Virus record (IMG/VR): IMGVR_UViG_3300020469_000325
Coordinates: 1-20,637 of that record
Source of the DNA: a virus
Reading direction: 5' to 3' (one strand)
DNA: 20,637 nucleotides
Below, one piece after another: positions 20,438-20,637 of this stretch (the first letter of the stretch is position 1; every line of letters begins with the position of its first letter). The notes under the pieces were generated by a model. It ran no database searches. It was not told the origin of the DNA and saw nothing but the letters and a program-made list of their open reading frames with translations. The position numbers and the translations under genes are program-made.

Positions 20438-20637
20438 ATGTCAATTAAATCAACAATCGCTGCTTTAGCAGCATCTCCATTCCTACTAGCTGGTGCAGCA
20501 TTTGCTGGTCCTTATGTGAATGTGGAAACAGTATCATCTTACTCAGGTGACGACTACACAGGACTTTCAACAGAATTCCAAGTGGGTTACGAAGGAAGCA
20601 ACTGGTATGTATCAGGTGGTCCTGTAGTATCATCTCC
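20438..20637 (+). CDS. Secreted or outer-membrane protein, N-terminal part
   Basis: Truncated by the right edge; 66 full codons are visible. MSIKSTIAALAASPFLLAGA continues into AFA-GP, a classical signal peptide: Lys at 4, a hydrophobic core at 6-19, and a likely cleavage after A23. The mature part, YVNVETVSSYSGDDYTGLST then FQVGYEGSNWYVSGGP, has alternating hydrophobic and polar residues like transmembrane beta-strands of small outer-membrane barrels. I recall similar signal-peptide proteins in T4-like cyanophages. Exporting a protein to the host envelope could serve superinfection exclusion or surface change (inference). Expression may depend on readthrough of the hairpin at 20356-20411. 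Confidence 0.75.
   Translation, partial: MSIKSTIAALAASPFLLAGAAFAGPYVNVETVSSYSGDDYTGLSTEFQVGYEGSNWYVSGGPVVSS

Noticed and set aside
20445-20633. Minus-strand frame at the right edge
   Set aside because: It opposes a frame with a clear signal peptide and has no start context.
1-20637. tRNA genes, CRISPR arrays, insertion sequences or photosynthesis genes
   Set aside because: None was seen by eye: no cloverleaf with a T-arm GTTCRANNC in a non-coding gap, no spaced repeats, no transposase, no psbA/psbD/hli. An automated tRNA scan would be needed to exclude tRNAs fully.

Overview
The window looks like part of the genome of a T4-like (myovirus) cyanophage, probably infecting marine Synechococcus or Prochlorococcus. 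The main evidence is the T4-type replication and nucleotide genes: the C-terminus of the gp41 helicase at the left edge, the gp61 primase, and class Ia ribonucleotide reductase nrdA-nrdB. Supporting signs are a MazG-type pyrophosphohydrolase, many 2-oxoglutarate/Fe(II) oxygenases, a glutamine-II (Downstream-peptide) riboswitch of a kind known from cyanobacteria and their phages, and T4-like late promoter boxes. Every supported gene is on the + strand. Genes are packed with short stop/start overlaps (ATGA, TAATG). I see no tRNA, rRNA, CRISPR array or insertion sequence.

Layout. (1) 1-1298: gp41 (partial), a small unknown gene, mazG and another small gene. (2) 1282-4781: a 2OG oxygenase, then three overlapping genes: a possible PD-(D/E)XK-like protein, a DUF6267-type protein with nucleic-acid-ligase-like motifs, and a nicotinamide-nucleotide adenylyltransferase-like protein. 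(3) 4777-9605: a late-type module opening with a perfect TATAAATA box. It holds a modular acidic/basic protein that may frameshift (-1) into the next gene, a DUF6321-type protein, a small gene, an Asp/Asn beta-hydroxylase-like protein, an Ig-like structural protein and conserved unknowns. (4) 9532-11282: two tandem paralogous 2OG oxygenases. (5) 11319-16155: a coiled-coil membrane protein, then gp61, nrdA and nrdB. (6) 16155-17598: two overlapping small genes, another 2OG oxygenase and a 4'-phosphopantetheinyl-transferase-like protein. (7) 17612-18341: candidate promoter, small gene, riboswitch, DUF4278-type peptide, 28-residue membrane peptide, terminator hairpin and a small charged protein. 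(8) 18328-20283: GIY-YIG endonuclease, Asp/Asn hydroxylase-like protein, two small genes and a degenerate 2OG-like protein. (9) 20293-20637: a sigma70-like promoter, a structured RNA ending in a U-tract, and the start of a secreted or outer-membrane protein.

How the parts fit: gp41/gp61, NrdAB and MazG support DNA replication and the dNTP supply. Region 2 may be an end-processing or NAD-related repair or counter-defence unit (inference). The riboswitch suggests sensing of host nitrogen status. The most notable observations are the dnaX-like -1 frameshift signal at 5997-6078, the nuclease-like/ligase-like/nucleotidyltransferase trio, the phage PPTase, seven 2OG-oxygenase-like genes in 20 kb, and the riboswitch-controlled micropeptide operon.
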